From NCBI RefSeq assembly GCF_050624435.1, contig NC_134535.1, positions 126,405,731 through 126,469,730 of the forward strand: 64,000 nucleotides of DNA, read 5' to 3'. Origin of the DNA: Tenrec ecaudatus (Eukaryota; Chordata; Mammalia; Afrosoricida; Tenrecidae). Below the pieces are notes generated by a model. The model saw only the letters and a list, made by a program, of their open reading frames with translations, searched no databases and had not been told where the DNA came from. Of this stretch, positions 24,811-37,530 are shown piece after piece (position 1 is the first letter of the stretch; each line of letters opens with the position of its first letter). Position numbers and translations under genes: made by a program.

Positions 24811-24950
24811 ATCTTCCATTGTCCAAATTTCACATGCACATAAGGCAATTGAAGATACCTGGGCATGGGTCAAGCTCACCTTTGTCTTCAAAGTAACATC
24901 CTTGCTTTTCAACACTTTAAAGAGGTCTTGTGCAGCAGATTTACCCAATA

Positions 24951-25120
24951 CAGCGGTTCTCAACCTGTGGGTCGTGACCCCTTTGGGGGTCAAACCACCC
25001 TTGCACAGGGGTCACCCAATTCATAACAGTAGCAAAATGACAATGATGAAGTAGCAACGAAAACAACTTTATGGTTGGGGGTCACCACCGCATGAGGAAG
25101 TGTCTGAAAGGGGTGCGGCA
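24951..25120 (+). mobile_element. SPIN-like hAT transposon, 3' truncated
   Basis: Starts CAGCGGTTCTCAACCTGTGG and continues with GACCCCTTTGGGGGTC, AAGTAGCAACGAAAA and TATGGTTGGGGGTCACCACC, all as in the SPIN family. The right terminal repeat is missing after GTGCGGCA. Non-autonomous, with no transposase. It lies within the RTE copy, replacing a stretch of it. Confidence 0.75.
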
Positions 25121-25589
25121 TGTGAGGATTTGGGTCTTCTCTACATTGAGTGGCAATCCCTCCTGAAGGCTGTAGTCATTGATCCTCATCAAGCATCCCA
25201 GCCCCCTGTTCAGCAAGCAAGGTGTGTCATCTGCATAGCACAGGTGGTTCACAAGCCTTCCTCCCATCCTGATGGCGATTCTTTTTCATATCAGCCATCT
25301 TCTCTGGTGATGTGTTCTGCAATTTCCTGATTTTCAGCTCCCCTATGTACTCGCTTCTGAAGTAAAATGCCTGTGTCCCAAGGGGGCCTCTTTTTCCAGT
25401 TCTCTCACACTCCCCTTCCGTCAGTCTTTAAAGGACGAAATAGGGGGAAAACATGCCCATTGGTGTGCCGTCTCCCAGAGCACCACTAAAGCAGGGAGGA
25501 CTGACAGCAACCTCTGCCGTCTCTATTTGTAGTCAAAGTAGGATTCAGACGGGAGGTGGTGGTCCTGAGGGACAGGTATTGAGCTGTCG

Positions 25590-25715
25590 TTTCCGTATAT
25601 ACACATTTGAAAAACATTGTTTGGTTTTGAAATGACAACATATGTACAAATGTGCTTGACACAACTGATGTATGGATTGTTATAAGAGCCCCCAATAAAA
25701 TGATTTCTTTTTTAA
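25590..25715 (+). repeat. LINE 3' module, short plus copy
   Basis: GACAACATATGTACAAATGTG followed by GAGCCCCCAATAAAATGATT. Confidence 0.75.
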
Positions 25716-25774
25716 AAATGGCTTAAACCTATACATTTTAAATGTCAACTTAAAATTGTGAGAGAAGATACCAA

Positions 25775-25915
25775 AACCAATAAAACCCAGCCCGTTGTCA
25801 TCAAGTCACTTGCACTCCATGGCAGTCCCGGGTGTTTCAGGGGAGTACTGCGTCCGCCATAGGGCTGCCCTGGCTGTAACCTTGGCATCTTTACAGAAGC
25901 AGACCACCAGCCCTT
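25775..25915 (-). repeat. AfroSINE, partial
   Basis: Degraded minus-strand copy lacking the tRNA head. Confidence 0.45.
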
Positions 25916-25999
25916 TCTTCTGTGATACCATTAACTAACTTTTAGCTTTGTCATGGGAAACAGTTGTACCGCCTAAGGACCTAGGGGTGGGGGTGAGGG

Positions 26000-26185
26000 T
26001 GGGGAGAGCCCTGGTGCTGATAACCTTAGGGCGGCCGCGATTAGAACCTGCCAGCTGCTCCTGAGGAAAAGGATGATGAGGCTTTCTGCTCTTATTAAGA
26101 TTGACAGTCTCAGAAACCCATGGGGACATTTTTGGGGGTGGGGAGGGTGGCATTTCTATAGGGTTGCCATGAGTTAGTTTGAGAG
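26000..26185 (+). repeat. AfroSINE
   Basis: Plus-strand copy: GAGCCCTGGTGCTGATAACC head and GAAACCCATGGGGACA body. Confidence 0.75.
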
Positions 26186-26224
26186 GCCCGAGAAGGACAT
26201 AAAAAAGGGAAGAAAAAAAACAAC

Positions 26225-26405
26225 ATTGCTGTGGAGCTGACGACTAATCATAACCACCCTATAGAGCAGCGTAGAACTGCTCCTTGGGGGTTCCGAAGCT
26301 GTGGATCTGTCAGGGAGCAGAAAGCCTCATTCTTTGTCCCACTGGTGGGTTATAAGGGCTGACCTTGTGGTTCGCAGCCTGGGCATAACCAACTTTGCCT
26401 CTAGG
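26225..26405 (-). repeat. AfroSINE
   Basis: Minus-strand copy, diverged, ending TTTGCCTCTAGGAGCC. Confidence 0.65.
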
Positions 26406-26439
26406 AGCCAAAGGGATACATAGTTTTCAAAACTGTTTT

Positions 26440-26640
26440 GGGGGGAGCCCTGGTAACATAGTGGGCTAGAAGTTGGGCTGCTAGCCACAAGGTCAGCAGT
26501 TTGCAACCACCAGGCGCTCTGTGGAAGAAAGATGAAGCTTTCTACTCCTGTAAAGCGTTAACGGCAGTAGAAACACAGGGGCAGTTCTACCTTGTAGGGT
26601 CACTATGGGTCAGAATCAACTTGATGGCACCGCTGCGCCC
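26440..26640 (+). repeat. AfroSINE
   Basis: Near full-length: GGGAGCCCTGGTAACATAG head, GGTCACTATGGGTCAGAATC end, followed by a C-run (26641-26658). Confidence 0.85.
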
Positions 26641-26719
26641 GCCCCCCCCCCCCCCCCAGTACTGCTGCTTCTTGGAAGTCTGACTGGTCACTATTGATTT
26701 CTTTCTTCCCTAGCCTCCC

Positions 26720-28484
26720 CAACATCGGCTCCTCTTTGTTTGCTGTTGCTTTTCTCGCTACCTAAAAAGCATGTTCCTTGTGAGGCTGAAACAGCTCTTC
26801 ATTTTTTTTACCTCACACTCCAACGTCTAATGCGATGCTGAGCTCATAATGGGCGCTAAATAAATATTTCATTGACTGCCTAGGCTACAGAGCATCCATT
26901 TCTTCCTGCTTCATCATTCCTCCAATACTCTGAGCCCCATTGTGTACCAGGCACGGAAGCAGGCACTGTGTGTTAAAGAGTATTGAGTGGTGAGGAGCAA
27001 AAAATGGGAAATGAAGCAGGAAAGAAAAATAGGAAGTGTATATGGGGAAGGAAGACGTTATGTGCGATTGTAAACAAGACGGTCAGGCAAGGCCTGCGTG
27101 ATAAGATGCCCTTTGAGTAAAGACCGCTGAAGTGTAAGAATGGCTTCAATGCTTGAATGCGTGTATCTGGGGAAAGGGCACTGTGGGCAAGGAAGCTCCT
27201 GAAGGCTCTGACGCCAGATATGCCAGCGGGCAAGAGACCTTTGTTTGGCTGAGGCAGAGAGTAAAGATGAGTCAGAGAAAGGTGGGGGACTGGGAGGGGT
27301 GAGCAGATGGTGTCAGTTCTGGTTAGGACTTTGGCTTTGGCTTCAAGTGAGTTGGATGGAGGCCTTCGATAGGTCTTGAGCAGAAGCATGAACTGATCTG
27401 GCTTAGGTTATGACAGAGGCCCCTGGATGCTATGTGGAGGGCAGGCTGAAGGGGAGCAGGAAGATGAAGGCAACTTGACCCAGGGAAGCAAGCAGTTGGG
27501 GGTGAAGAGAAGGGGGCAGAGTCTAGATTTGTTTTCAAGGTAGAACAGTCATTGGGACCAAAGGAGAGAAGCCCAGAATGATTGTGAGGCTACAGGTTTT
27601 CTCCTTAGCAAATAGAAAGATAAAGCTGCTGTATGCTGATGACTTGGGGTGGTGGGGGGCGCAGGTTCACGGTGGGAAGGTTTGTTTTGTTTGAGATGTG
27701 CACTGGACCCACTTTAGGCCTGGAATGGCTACATGCACGAGTCTGGAGTTCTGGGGAAAGGGGCCAGCTGGAGATGAAAATTGGTTTTAAGATTTGAAAG
27801 GCGGTTTTAAAATGTGACATCTGGCTGTACAGATAATATTTAAAGCCGTGTGTGTGAATAAGGTTTCTGGGACTTTACGCAGAAGCGAAGCAATGTCACA
27901 TTTGCTGAGCATCAAATATGTATCAGGTGTCGTAGATCCAAATCCTACAGTAGATTTTGTGATGTTGTTGATGAGAGACTGAAGACCAACAAGGTTGAAG
28001 AGTCAACCAACCTGAGCTAGTAAGTAACAGAAGCAGAATTCAAATTACAATCTGTCTTTGTCTTAGCTCCAAAGTCCAAGTTCCTCCCATCATCCAGTGT
28101 TGGACACTGCCATTTAGAGAGGACTCTTAATTACGGATCAGCGAGCACTTGGCACCCCATGATCAATCTACACTTGCAAAACAAATGTGCTGCAAGTCTT
28201 ATTTTCAAGTACAGATCAGGGAGAAGTCCCTCAGTCATTCGATGGTTATACCTTACAGAGATCAGATTCAGAAGCTCTGAAATCCACTTGCCCCAGGCTC
28301 TTAGGTGAGGCCTGCCTCACCTCCCTCCGGGGTCTGTGTGTGGGCGGCGGTGGGGGGACATACCTGCACCATATACATCCTGCTGCTGCGTTCTTACAGC
28401 CCCCTTTGAAGCAAATGCTACTGCAGTGTCCTGGGTTTGCAAAAACCGCCGCCGCGTAGGCGCCGCAGCTCTTACTTAGTAACA
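26720..28484. other. Non-coding intronic stretch
   Basis: L2/MIR-like ends near 26820-26880 and 27900-28100; otherwise unassigned. No exon seen. Confidence 0.45.
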
Positions 28485-28615
28485 CCCCTTGTTGGCTGTC
28501 ATCCATTCCTCCCGGACGCCTAGTGACCCCATATGGTACAGAGTAGAACTGCACTCGGAACCGAAAGACAAAAGCCTCAGACACGGTTAGGCCACCACCA
28601 GCAGACAGCTTTTGT
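28485..28615 (-). repeat. AfroSINE, partial
   Basis: TGACCCCATATGGTACAGAG then GAAAGACAAAAGCCTC; the tRNA-like head is lost. Confidence 0.5.
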
Positions 28616-29439
28616 TGCTGCACTGAAATGGAAGCCTGCGCTCGAAATACCGTTTTGAAGGCAGACCTTGAGTTCCTGCGTAGGCTTGAGAAGTGGGGCT
28701 CCGTTGGGTAGTCGGTGGGGGCCGTTAGTGGATTCTGAGCAGGAGAAATGGTTTCTGAAGGAGATTATTCTGGTAACGGGGCGCTGGGAAGATGAGGCTG
28801 CAGGCAGAGATCGGGTAAGAACATCGCAGGAATTTTAAGATGGGGTACTGAGGTAGCACAAGCAAAAGGGCATGGGAGGGGTGATAATCACAAGCTTTCC
28901 AGCAGAACTGACCAGGCTTGGGGCCTAAATCCGAACAACAAAGAAGCGGCAAGAGTCAAAGGCACACCACCTTGGAGCTTCAGAACCTGGGTGTATGGTC
29001 ACGGTGGGTAGGGACCACGAATAAACAGAAGCAGCTGGAAAAGGCTGGCGGAGAGGGAAGTCGTCTTTGAGGTTTACCAAGACTCTGGTCGCATGAGGCC
29101 GAAAACGGGTAATGTCCACCCGGAAGCAGGAGCTGTAGACCTGAAAGGGCTAAAAGGCCTGTTTGGCTTGCCACAAACGTCACACTCAGTTCCTTTCCAG
29201 CAGGGCTGCGGTGAGGACAGTAGAACCCAGACACGCTCCTGGAGGTCAGCCATTAGAATCCAGGAAAAGCCTTCCTGCAAAGAGACGGAGAGAAATTGCG
29301 ACAGTCTACTCAAAGGGTGGACGGCAAGGCTCTGTGCCAGTCAAGTCGAGCACAGAAAATCAAGGGAAACATTTAGGAAATGTTTTGTGATTTCCTTTTG
29401 ACAGTGCCCCCGCGTCAGAGGCATGGTTCTATATTTTAC
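28616..29439. other. Non-coding intronic stretch
   Basis: No exon or clear repeat recognised. Confidence 0.4.
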
Positions 29440-29930
29440 AGAAGTCTGGGTCTACTCCCTGTGGGAAATTTCTGAAAGTGCCTTCATCGTAGACTGAGGA
29501 TCAGAACCCCACAGAGGCAGCCATTCCTAGGTATATGCCCCCAAGGGATTACAGGCCTTTGTCCCTACAACAGCTTGTACACAAATGCTCCTGACCACAT
29601 GGCCTATCATAGTCAAAAGGTGAAAAGCATGGTTGAATGACTAACAAGATGTGGCTGCCCACAGGGCCCTAAGAAGGACTGGGCTGTTGATGCATGCTGA
29701 ACAGAAGTGAATTGTTTCAATGTTGTGTTAATGAAAGAAAGGAAACACAACACCACGTGTGAGACAAGGGGCCTTCCTTCCAGGAGTTCATGGACAAATG
29801 GACCCCGAAAGGTAACAGTATTTCCATGAACTTTTGGACGCCCCTTTGTGCGTGTCTATTTGTATATGAACTTAAATAGAATGAGGTCTCTCGTCAGGTT
29901 CTCAAATCTGAGAAGACAGAGGGTAGGTTG
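29440..29930 (+). mobile_element. Old L1 fragment
   Basis: Ancient-L1-like text: CATTCCTAGGTATATGCCCC and CACATGGCCTATCATAGTC. Confidence 0.45.
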
Positions 29931-30245
29931 ATGGGAGCCAGGGGGTGTGAACAGCAGAGCCTGAGACAGGGCTACTCACGGCCACAGGGCGTCTTCTCAG
30001 AGTGATGCTTGCTGTCTGGTGACTGTGCTGGAACCATTTGATTGCACGTGTTAAAGTGGCAGAGAGGCTCCATGTTAGTCAAAAGAAAGAGAGCTGGGAG
30101 ACTGCATATCTCAGAGCCGGTGAGGGGAAGCTTCCAAAAGGAAGAACGCAGCATGCCAGTTGAGGAGACGAGGGAGGGACAGAAGACTGCTAGATGTGGG
30201 CAGGGTGGGCAGAAGGGTGGTCCAGCCCCAAACATCACTGTGTAT

Positions 30246-31608
30246 CCCAGTGGTTCGCAGAGTGTTGCCGACATGCTCCTAGGGGGTCCCACCTATGTCG
30301 AGAGTGTAATGTCAAAATTAAGTTCTGCGTCACTAAGACGTTGAATGCTGAGTTCCTCGTGTGTACGTTTGCACTAATGCTGCGAAGGCAGGGGTTGGTG
30401 ACGTGACTGACACCAATCCAAGCTGTGGGACCTCAGTGAACTCGGAGCTGTACTCGTCCCTGTGTACACTCACAGCTTCCAGAACAAAGGACGGGGGCAT
30501 TTTCACTGAAGAACATCGTGAGGAGACAGAATCTATTACATCCGGGCCCTTTTTAGTATTCTGAGTGAAGAAACGAGAAACACACAGACAGCATTTTGCT
30601 GCCCGCTGATTACTGTCTCCAGGAAAAGCATGCGTGCGTTTCTTCAGACCGCTGCCTGTTCAATAAGGGGCTGGCTGCTTCTTCTGTCCCCCTCCCATTC
30701 AACACCACTTCTACTTGACAGAATGACCGACAGAAAGCCTATAGCTGTTTAGACTTGGCCATTTGGCAGATAATTTCTTGAAAATGTACAGTGAGTCTGT
30801 TTCTGTTGCCTCAAGGAAAACAACCAGCAATATTTTTAGCCAATGATAAAATTGAAGCTTTCAAATAAAAATTATAATTTGGGGCACTTATCCATACTTT
30901 CATGAGCTTGAAAACTTCCCAATATTTAAAGACTTTTCCACTGGAGTCAGTGGAGTGTGACTTTTCGATGTTGTGTTAACATGATCATGTCGATATTTGA
31001 AAGATCTGCCCAAGCCATATTCTCCAAGTGACCAACACCTGATGTTACAAAGTCATCCTTGGATAACGGTCCTTTCAAAAACAAGAGGGACCGGTGGGTT
31101 TTAATGTCACAGGTATGAAAAATTCATTGATAACGTTTCCATTTCTGCTTTGCAATTCACCTTTCAAAAATGACTGTCCAGTTTTTAGTGGGGTAATCAT
31201 CAAAGACTATCCAAAATTACCTAGAAAGAGTGATAAACTCTTCAATGATGAATACGAGCCAAGTTTTATTTACATATTTGAACAAAAACAGATTCAATGC
31301 AGAAGCAGATGTAAGACTCCAGCTATCATTTATTAAGCCAGACAAAACAAAAAATTATTGAACTGTAAAATAATCATCTTTCATATGAAATGGGTTTTTG
31401 TTTTAGAAAATACCATTATTTCATTAAAATTATGTTATTTGTGATAACATAATGAGTGATTTTAAATGAACTAATAATCAAAGATGTTTAAAACTTTAGT
31501 CTTTTTCTAATACAGTAGACATTGCCAGACAGAATGCAAAAAGTGTGTGAGTTCCTAAATTACTTATGAGTGTAAGATGGTCTTGAGAACAAAATGTTTG
31601 AAAACTAC
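30246..31608. mobile_element. Fossil hAT-Charlie-like DNA transposon
   Basis: Left end CAGTGGTTCGCAGAGTGT and right end ATGTTTGAAAACTACTC are imperfect inverted repeats of the Charlie form. The interior text (GATGCAGAAGCAG-like, TTTCATTAAAATTATGTTATTT) agrees with old Charlie elements. No transposase frame survives. Confidence 0.5.
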
Positions 31609-32099
31609 TCCTATGTGCGTTGGCATCAACTCAATGGCAGTGAGTTTTGTTAATGATGGTTGCGTTAGTCTGGGTATAAAAGAGCCATTGTACCCTGAGA
31701 AAACATCCCAGCCCAGTCCAGATCAAGTCCATAAGTCTGATATTAGCCCATATGTCTGATCCCAGTCTGTAAATTCCTGAAGATAACAGGCCAGTGGGTG
31801 GAAAGCCTTGTGGATCCAGTTGTGGTGGTTGCATCTCAGTGCTGGCGTGGCCCTCCATGTGGCTTCTCCAGCTCCAAGGTTCTGGCTGCCATCAGTGTGG
31901 CTCCATGTGGCTTGTCAACAGGAATATGAAGCAGAGTGTGTACCCTGCCTCCAAGGAGGAAGACAGGAGTTCCCAGAATCCTTGGGAGAAGACCATGCCC
32001 ACACAGAGGCATGATTGGCTATGACCTGATTGACAGGCTAGACTCCATCCCTTCGTTCAAGTTGACCGGAGATTATGCAGCTGCCACAATGATGTTTGT

Positions 32100-32650
32100 T
32101 AAGGTGGTGATTCTTGTTGTTATCAAGTGCCATCGAGTTGGCTCCAGTCCATAGCAACTCTGTGCACAACAGAACGAAATGCTGCCTGGTCCTGTGCCGT
32201 CCTTACCATTGTTCCTGTGCCCGAGCCCATGGATGCAGCCACCGTGTCAATGCATCTCGTTGAGGCTCTGCCCCTCCTTCGCTACCCCTCCACTGTACTC
32301 AGCATGATGTCCTTCTCCAGGGACTGATCTCGCCTGACACTGTCTAAATTATGTAAGGTCAAGTCTTGCCATCGTAACCTCTCAGGAGGACTCTGCCCTT
32401 ACTTCTTCCAACACGAGTCGGTTAGCCCTCTGAGCAGTCCATGGTTCTCCCAGTATTCTTCCCCAGCACCACAGTTCAAATGCACCGATTCTTCTTCAGT
32501 CGTCCTTACCCAGTGTCCAACTTCCGCATGCATAATGAGGCCACGGAGAACGCCATGGCTTAAGTCGGGCGCACCTTAGTCAGCAAAGTAGCATCCTTGC
32601 GCTTCTGTGTCTAAAGAGGTCTTCCGATCCCCTGACTGCTGCTCCCTTGA
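32100..32650 (-). mobile_element. RTE LINE 3' fragment
   Basis: Second RTE copy on the minus strand: ATCAAGTGCCATCGAGTTGG, GATGTCCTTCTCCAGGGACT and AAGTAGCATCCTTGC in the same order as 23155-24900. Confidence 0.75.
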
Positions 32651-32929
32651 GCATCGATTGTGGAGGTGGTGTTCTTTTTCCTGTACAACTGGTGTCAGCC
32701 GCTGGCTCGACCAGCCCGGTGTAGTTAGGTCTGCGCGCAGCTACTCCTCACGCTGGCCAGGGCTCGTCACCAGGACGTAGTCCCACACGCAGGACGCAGG
32801 AATAGCGACACGGGATGGAAGGCCAGAGAGGTCACCTGAACTTAATGCAAACAGCACGCTTCTGTAAGTGACATCTCTGACACCTTAGGCTGTATTGTCC
32901 TTTCAGAACTGTTGCGTAGGACGTGAGTA

Positions 32930-33115
32930 AGGCTGGGTGCCGCTGGCAGCCTCGGCTGACTGGCCACCCCTGGGTCGATTCTGACCAAGTAGACCTGCTC
33001 GGGACGCCTCCTAAGACTCAGTCTTGTCAAGAGCCGGAGGCCTCAGATTTCTCCCAGAGCCGCCCCTCGGCTAGCAGCCCCACACATAACCCACTCCACC
33101 AGCAGGGCTCCTTTC
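32930..33115 (-). repeat. AfroSINE
   Basis: Minus-strand copy ending CTCCACCAGCAGGGCTCC. Confidence 0.65.
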
Positions 33116-36059
33116 CTGGTCCCTGACTCAAGCGGCACTTGGCACCGAGTCAGGGAAAGAACACAGCTGTCGCACAGTCCGTGCTGCACAGCCCCCAAGG
33201 GGGCGGGACCAAATAAAGTGCATTCCAGCGGCCGGCTTTGAGGCGCACACGCATTTTGAATGTCCTAGTTTGGCTCTGAGCTCTCGTTTGAGCAGGACTT
33301 CCTCGGCTTTAGGGTGTACTTTGAGTCATAGTCCTTCGTCTGCTAAAACGTTTCTGAAAGCCCTCCTTTAAATGACCAATCAAGAAGAAGAAGGAAAATA
33401 CGCAGGGCTGCCAAACCAGTTCCTAGAACCCTGCCTATGTGGTGCTTTTAAAGGAAAGGCAGCAACACCGACATCCAGCTGGGCTTGCATCCTCCGGTCC
33501 CTCCCAGCATTGTCCTGCCTTGTATTGGAGGCCACTTTTTTAAGGTGGAGATCCCTTCCCATGCAGACCTACGGAAACCGGATCAGACAGGTAGCTCCGT
33601 GAGGAATGGAGCGTTTGTTGTTTTTTTTAGAGAGAGTCTTCAGGTGATTCTGAGTGTAGCCCCCTTTCTGACTGGCTCTCACACCCCAAAAAAAGCATTT
33701 GGATTTAGAAACTGCTTGGAGGACAGCACCCTCCTAGAAAACCAGCAAGCACATCCCTGAGCCAGTTCGGGGCAGCCAGGCTTCAGAGCCTGCTGAGCTG
33801 AGCAGCAGCCAACAGCTAAGTTTGGTGTTTACAGCCTCAGATCTGTTCTGGGTTGTCACAGCAACTCACCCCGGCACAGTTTCTTCGTCCCCATTTGCAG
33901 CTGCGTCCCAGGCCTTGCTTTCCTCTGGTACGTGGTCTTAACGCTCTCTGTGTCCTGGCCTGCTGCATTCATGCTTTGCATTTCTCCCAATTGCTCCACC
34001 TTCGTATATGCTGCTAACACTTCACTGGGAACTTACACTCACCAGAATATTCCCAACAACAGGGGATCGCCAAGAAAAGTCCCTAAGGCCCATGTTCTGA
34101 GCTTATTTCTTCTCTTCTTCCACCTTTAAGTCAAAGTTAGGGCTTCGAGAGCCTGCAATACATGTGAAGTAGGGAAGGGACCCTGAAAGCTCACACAGTG
34201 ACTCTTGATCCCTGCATAGCACAGAGCAGGGTAGAACCCGTACAAGAAATGGATACAGGAACGGCCTGTTGGTGTCAGAGCAGGTTCTTTCATGTACTTC
34301 AGTAGGTCATGTTAGAACCACTGCAACGGGACGTTAAAATTACTATGGCCCAGACGACCAAGGAGATGCCAACTCCTGTTCACTTCTAAGGAAACAAAAC
34401 AACGTGTTTAATTTCTCAACTTTAAGCATTCCAAGTAGTTAAGGGTCTTGGTGCTTAAAGAGGTGCAGGCTTAACAATCCAGAACTTATTCGTGAGTGCC
34501 TAGATCATTTGGATCTACTCTACTGTAGTCTTTCCATTATTCTTGCCTCTCCTAAACACTTAAAAAGCCAAAGACGTAAGGCGGTCGGAGGTCAGTGCTA
34601 CATGCTGTGCTTGCTGCTGACCTGGGTTGGTTCTACCCCTGCCAACTTTCTGCCCGTGATACAGAGGACACATGATCTCCCTTCTGACTGTGAAGGGGTC
34701 ACAGATGGCTCCCTCTCTCTTGCGCTAGTAACTCTATCTCACTTCATCTCCGGCGGCTAGAAAATAGCCATTCTATGCCCCCCCCCCCCATTGTATGTTC
34801 CATAAACTCTGCCCGGCATGTGGGAGGGAGGCACTTAGTAAACGTTTATCAAGTATGTGGATGAAGAGGAATGCGCCATCACAGTCTGTCTGTGGAATTG
34901 ACTCCATGGATGAAACTCTACATGGGAGACAGAGCCTTGCCATCCGGGAAACAGCTCTCAAAGAACACCAGCGAAACCTGGCATCACGATCGAAGGGTTA
35001 AATACTGTTTTTGTGAAAGCGGGAGAGGGAGGGGGGAGAAGAAAGGACAAAGCAGGATACATAGACACACGGGCTGTGAGCTTAAGTTTAAAGAAGAAGA
35101 TATATTGGGAGCGGAGCCAAGGGTAACTTGAAGGATGTAAGCCAAAACTGTTGCTATATGTTTGTCCATTAACTTAATCATTTAACAAGTAATTGAGCTC
35201 TTCCATTCCATCTGCTCTTGCTGGAAACATTGCAGAGCTAACCAGACAACTCGCAACAGAGTTACTGCAGGTGTTAAAAAGATAAACTAACTGCAATTTA
35301 GAATGTAAAAGCAAGGATTGAGGCTATTAAAACTCATGACCAATTTGGAGGGCACCGATCATAATAGGTTACGAGTCCTTCCAAAAACCTCCCAAGGCCC
35401 TAATGCTGCAAGCTCACCAGCCAGGTTTCTTTATAAACCAGGGAACATGCCAATTTTGATAGAGGAATACCAAAACAGAGGAATACCAAAACGTGTGACC
35501 TTTTCCCGTTCCATCATCGGTGCGCAGGAGCGCGCCCTGGTGGTGCCCAGGGCAAAGGCACTCAGCTCCTGGTCACCGAACCACAGAGGTTGGCCGGCTG
35601 CTCCCCTCAAAGCGCAGCCTTGGACACCCACGGCCGTTCTGCCCAGGCCGGAGTGTTGCCGTGACTCAGCACCGTCTCGCCGGCACTGAGTGAAGCAGCC
35701 TGGGCTGTGCAGGCCTCGCTCCGTCACGGCCCTGCAGCGCCGACTCCCAGCCCATGAAGACACATTCCAGTCTAATTAAATGCCCAGACCGCCCGTCTGT
35801 GAGCAGCGTCTGCACGTGTCGTGAGCCTGCTGCATGCCAGCCAGTGCCCTCACCAGCCGCGCTGTGTAGCCTGGGTGTTAATTGATAGTTGTCTGAATAA
35901 TCTGTCTGACAGGTTCTGTACACACGCAACAGGTGGTAAACCTGTGAACGGTCACGAAGGGGTGGAATAGTGTTTGTGGAGCACAGCTGGGCCCCTTCCG
36001 TTCCTTAGGGAAGAAGCGGTCAGTGATCTACAAGTTCCTAGGCATGCGTAGCGCGCAGA
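33116..36059. other. Non-coding intronic stretch
   Basis: An L2/MIR-like end at about 34795-34865 and a poly-C run at about 34779-34788. 35510-35760 is locally GC-rich but shows no exon. Nothing else recognised. Confidence 0.4.
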
Positions 36060-36609
36060 TTAGAGAGTTGCTCTGTGTGGGAACCGACTGGGCCGCACCC
36101 ACACCCAGCAGCTTCGAGGATGCCCCCTGCTCCTAAGACCTGCTTTTGAATTGCCTCAGAGTAAAAGAGTCCGTGAAGGTTTAAGTTTGCATTTATTGAA
36201 AAAACATTTAAAAACTTCTCTCAACAGAACAATGGAGAGTCAAGAACGGGAGATCGTGGGTGTGTGTCCAGCTGTCTCCTTCAAAGTGAGACCAGAAGAA
36301 CTAGACAGGAGGCCGGTACATCCCGGGGTCACAGTCAAGGTCATGACCAGAGGCCCTTACATTGCCGGGTCACAGTCAAGGTCATGGAACGAGATACATA
36401 TGAATTGTTGAATGGAAAACCATTTTTTCTCTGTAAACCTTCACCATAAGAAAAAGGCTTAAAATTGGGGAGGGGGAGGAATTATTATTTTGGATAGAGG
36501 ATTCTATAGAGGAATTCTGATCAAAGTGTAAACCTGCAGAACAGAGTTTCACATCCTGGACTCCAGACTTTTCTGGAGCCTGAAATCTAGATGACCCTCC
36601 CCAGACTGA

Positions 36610-36802
36610 CACTGATCTTCTTTCAGTGTGACATCAAAAATATCGCCTGAAGGAGGGAGGGGAGAAATGAGGACCTGATGCCAGGGCCTTAGGTGGAGAG
36701 CAAATGCTTTGAGAATGATGAGGGCAAGAATGTACAGATATGCTTTACACAATTGATGTATGTATGGATTGTGATAAGAGCTGTATAAGCCCCTAATAAA
36801 AT
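36610..36802 (+). mobile_element. LINE 3' module, truncated copy
   Basis: GATTGTGATAAGAGCTGTATA then GCCCCTAATAAAATGATT, followed by a long TA run in place of the A tail. Confidence 0.75.
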
Positions 36803-36805
36803 GAT

Positions 36806-36806
<1 letters not shown>

Positions 36807-36875
<69 letters not shown>
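36807..36875. repeat. (TA)n microsatellite
   Basis: More than 30 TA units growing out of the LINE tail; likely polymorphic. Confidence 0.95.
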
Positions 36876-36877
<2 letters not shown>

Positions 36878-37015
36878 GCCTGAAATCTTAAAACCAAACC
36901 GCAGTTTTCGCTGAACTGCTAAAGAATGTCTGCCTTGAGCCTGTCAGGAGCTATAGTTGTGGAATCAAAGTGACACAGCCACTGAAGAGGTGGGGCGGCA
37001 GCTCCAGTGGGCAGG

Positions 37016-37530
37016 TGTCAGAGTAAACCAGCCTCGAGCAGCCGCAGGGTCCGAAGATGCAGTTGTAGGGCGGCAATATAAAAAGGTTATAGTAAAGTCA
37101 GAATAGGAGGGATAGGAGAGAGAGTGAAATAGAGTCAGACACATTTCATGGCAGCATGCTCACCACAGCCCCTCTTGCTGGTCCACGTGGAGGTGGGAGA
37201 CGAGGAGAGGGAGTGGATTTCTAATCTCAAGACATATACATTTAGGGGTGTGCAAGCCCCCCTGATTATATCATAATAGGAAGGGATGGTACCATAGGCA
37301 ATACATGCAATGGGGAGGAGGACCATCTAGGGGTACACATGGGACAAGATGGCAGCCTTAGCTCGGCGGTCCTTGAGTGGGCTTTACTTGTCTCCTTCAG
37401 GAAAACAATCCACGATCCTTATTGGCAGGGAGTGGGCCCCACCCAGGGTGGGACAAAGAACAGAGTCTGATTGCTCTAGATGGCTGGTGCTCTCAGGGAG
37501 ACAGCCTCTAAGCAGCTGAAGTTGACCCCA
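37016..37530 (-). mobile_element. Solo LTR, family A copy 3 (diverged)
   Basis: Starts TGTCAG and shares GCAGCATGCTCACC and GGTCCACGTGGAGG with copies 1 and 2. It is more diverged and lacks a clear target duplication. It ends about 420 bp before LPCAT3 exon 2. Confidence 0.6.

Larger units (their letters stand above)
23155..25350 (-). mobile_element. RTE LINE fragment (afrotherian type), interrupted
   Basis: Two RTE segments, 23155-23555 and about 24811-25350, are consecutive parts of one element split by a LINE insertion. On the minus strand, the frame read from 24993 encodes DLFKVLKSKDVTLKTKV, and the frame read from 25267 has the reverse-transcriptase YADD motif at 25237-25226. The 3' part reads like the afrotherian RTE tail (GATGTCCTTCTCCAGGG on plus). 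It is too degraded for any product. Confidence 0.7.

Noticed and set aside
35510-35760. Candidate CpG island and LPCAT3 first exon
   Set aside because: Locally GC-rich, but there is no start codon with the expected protein and no suitable donor.
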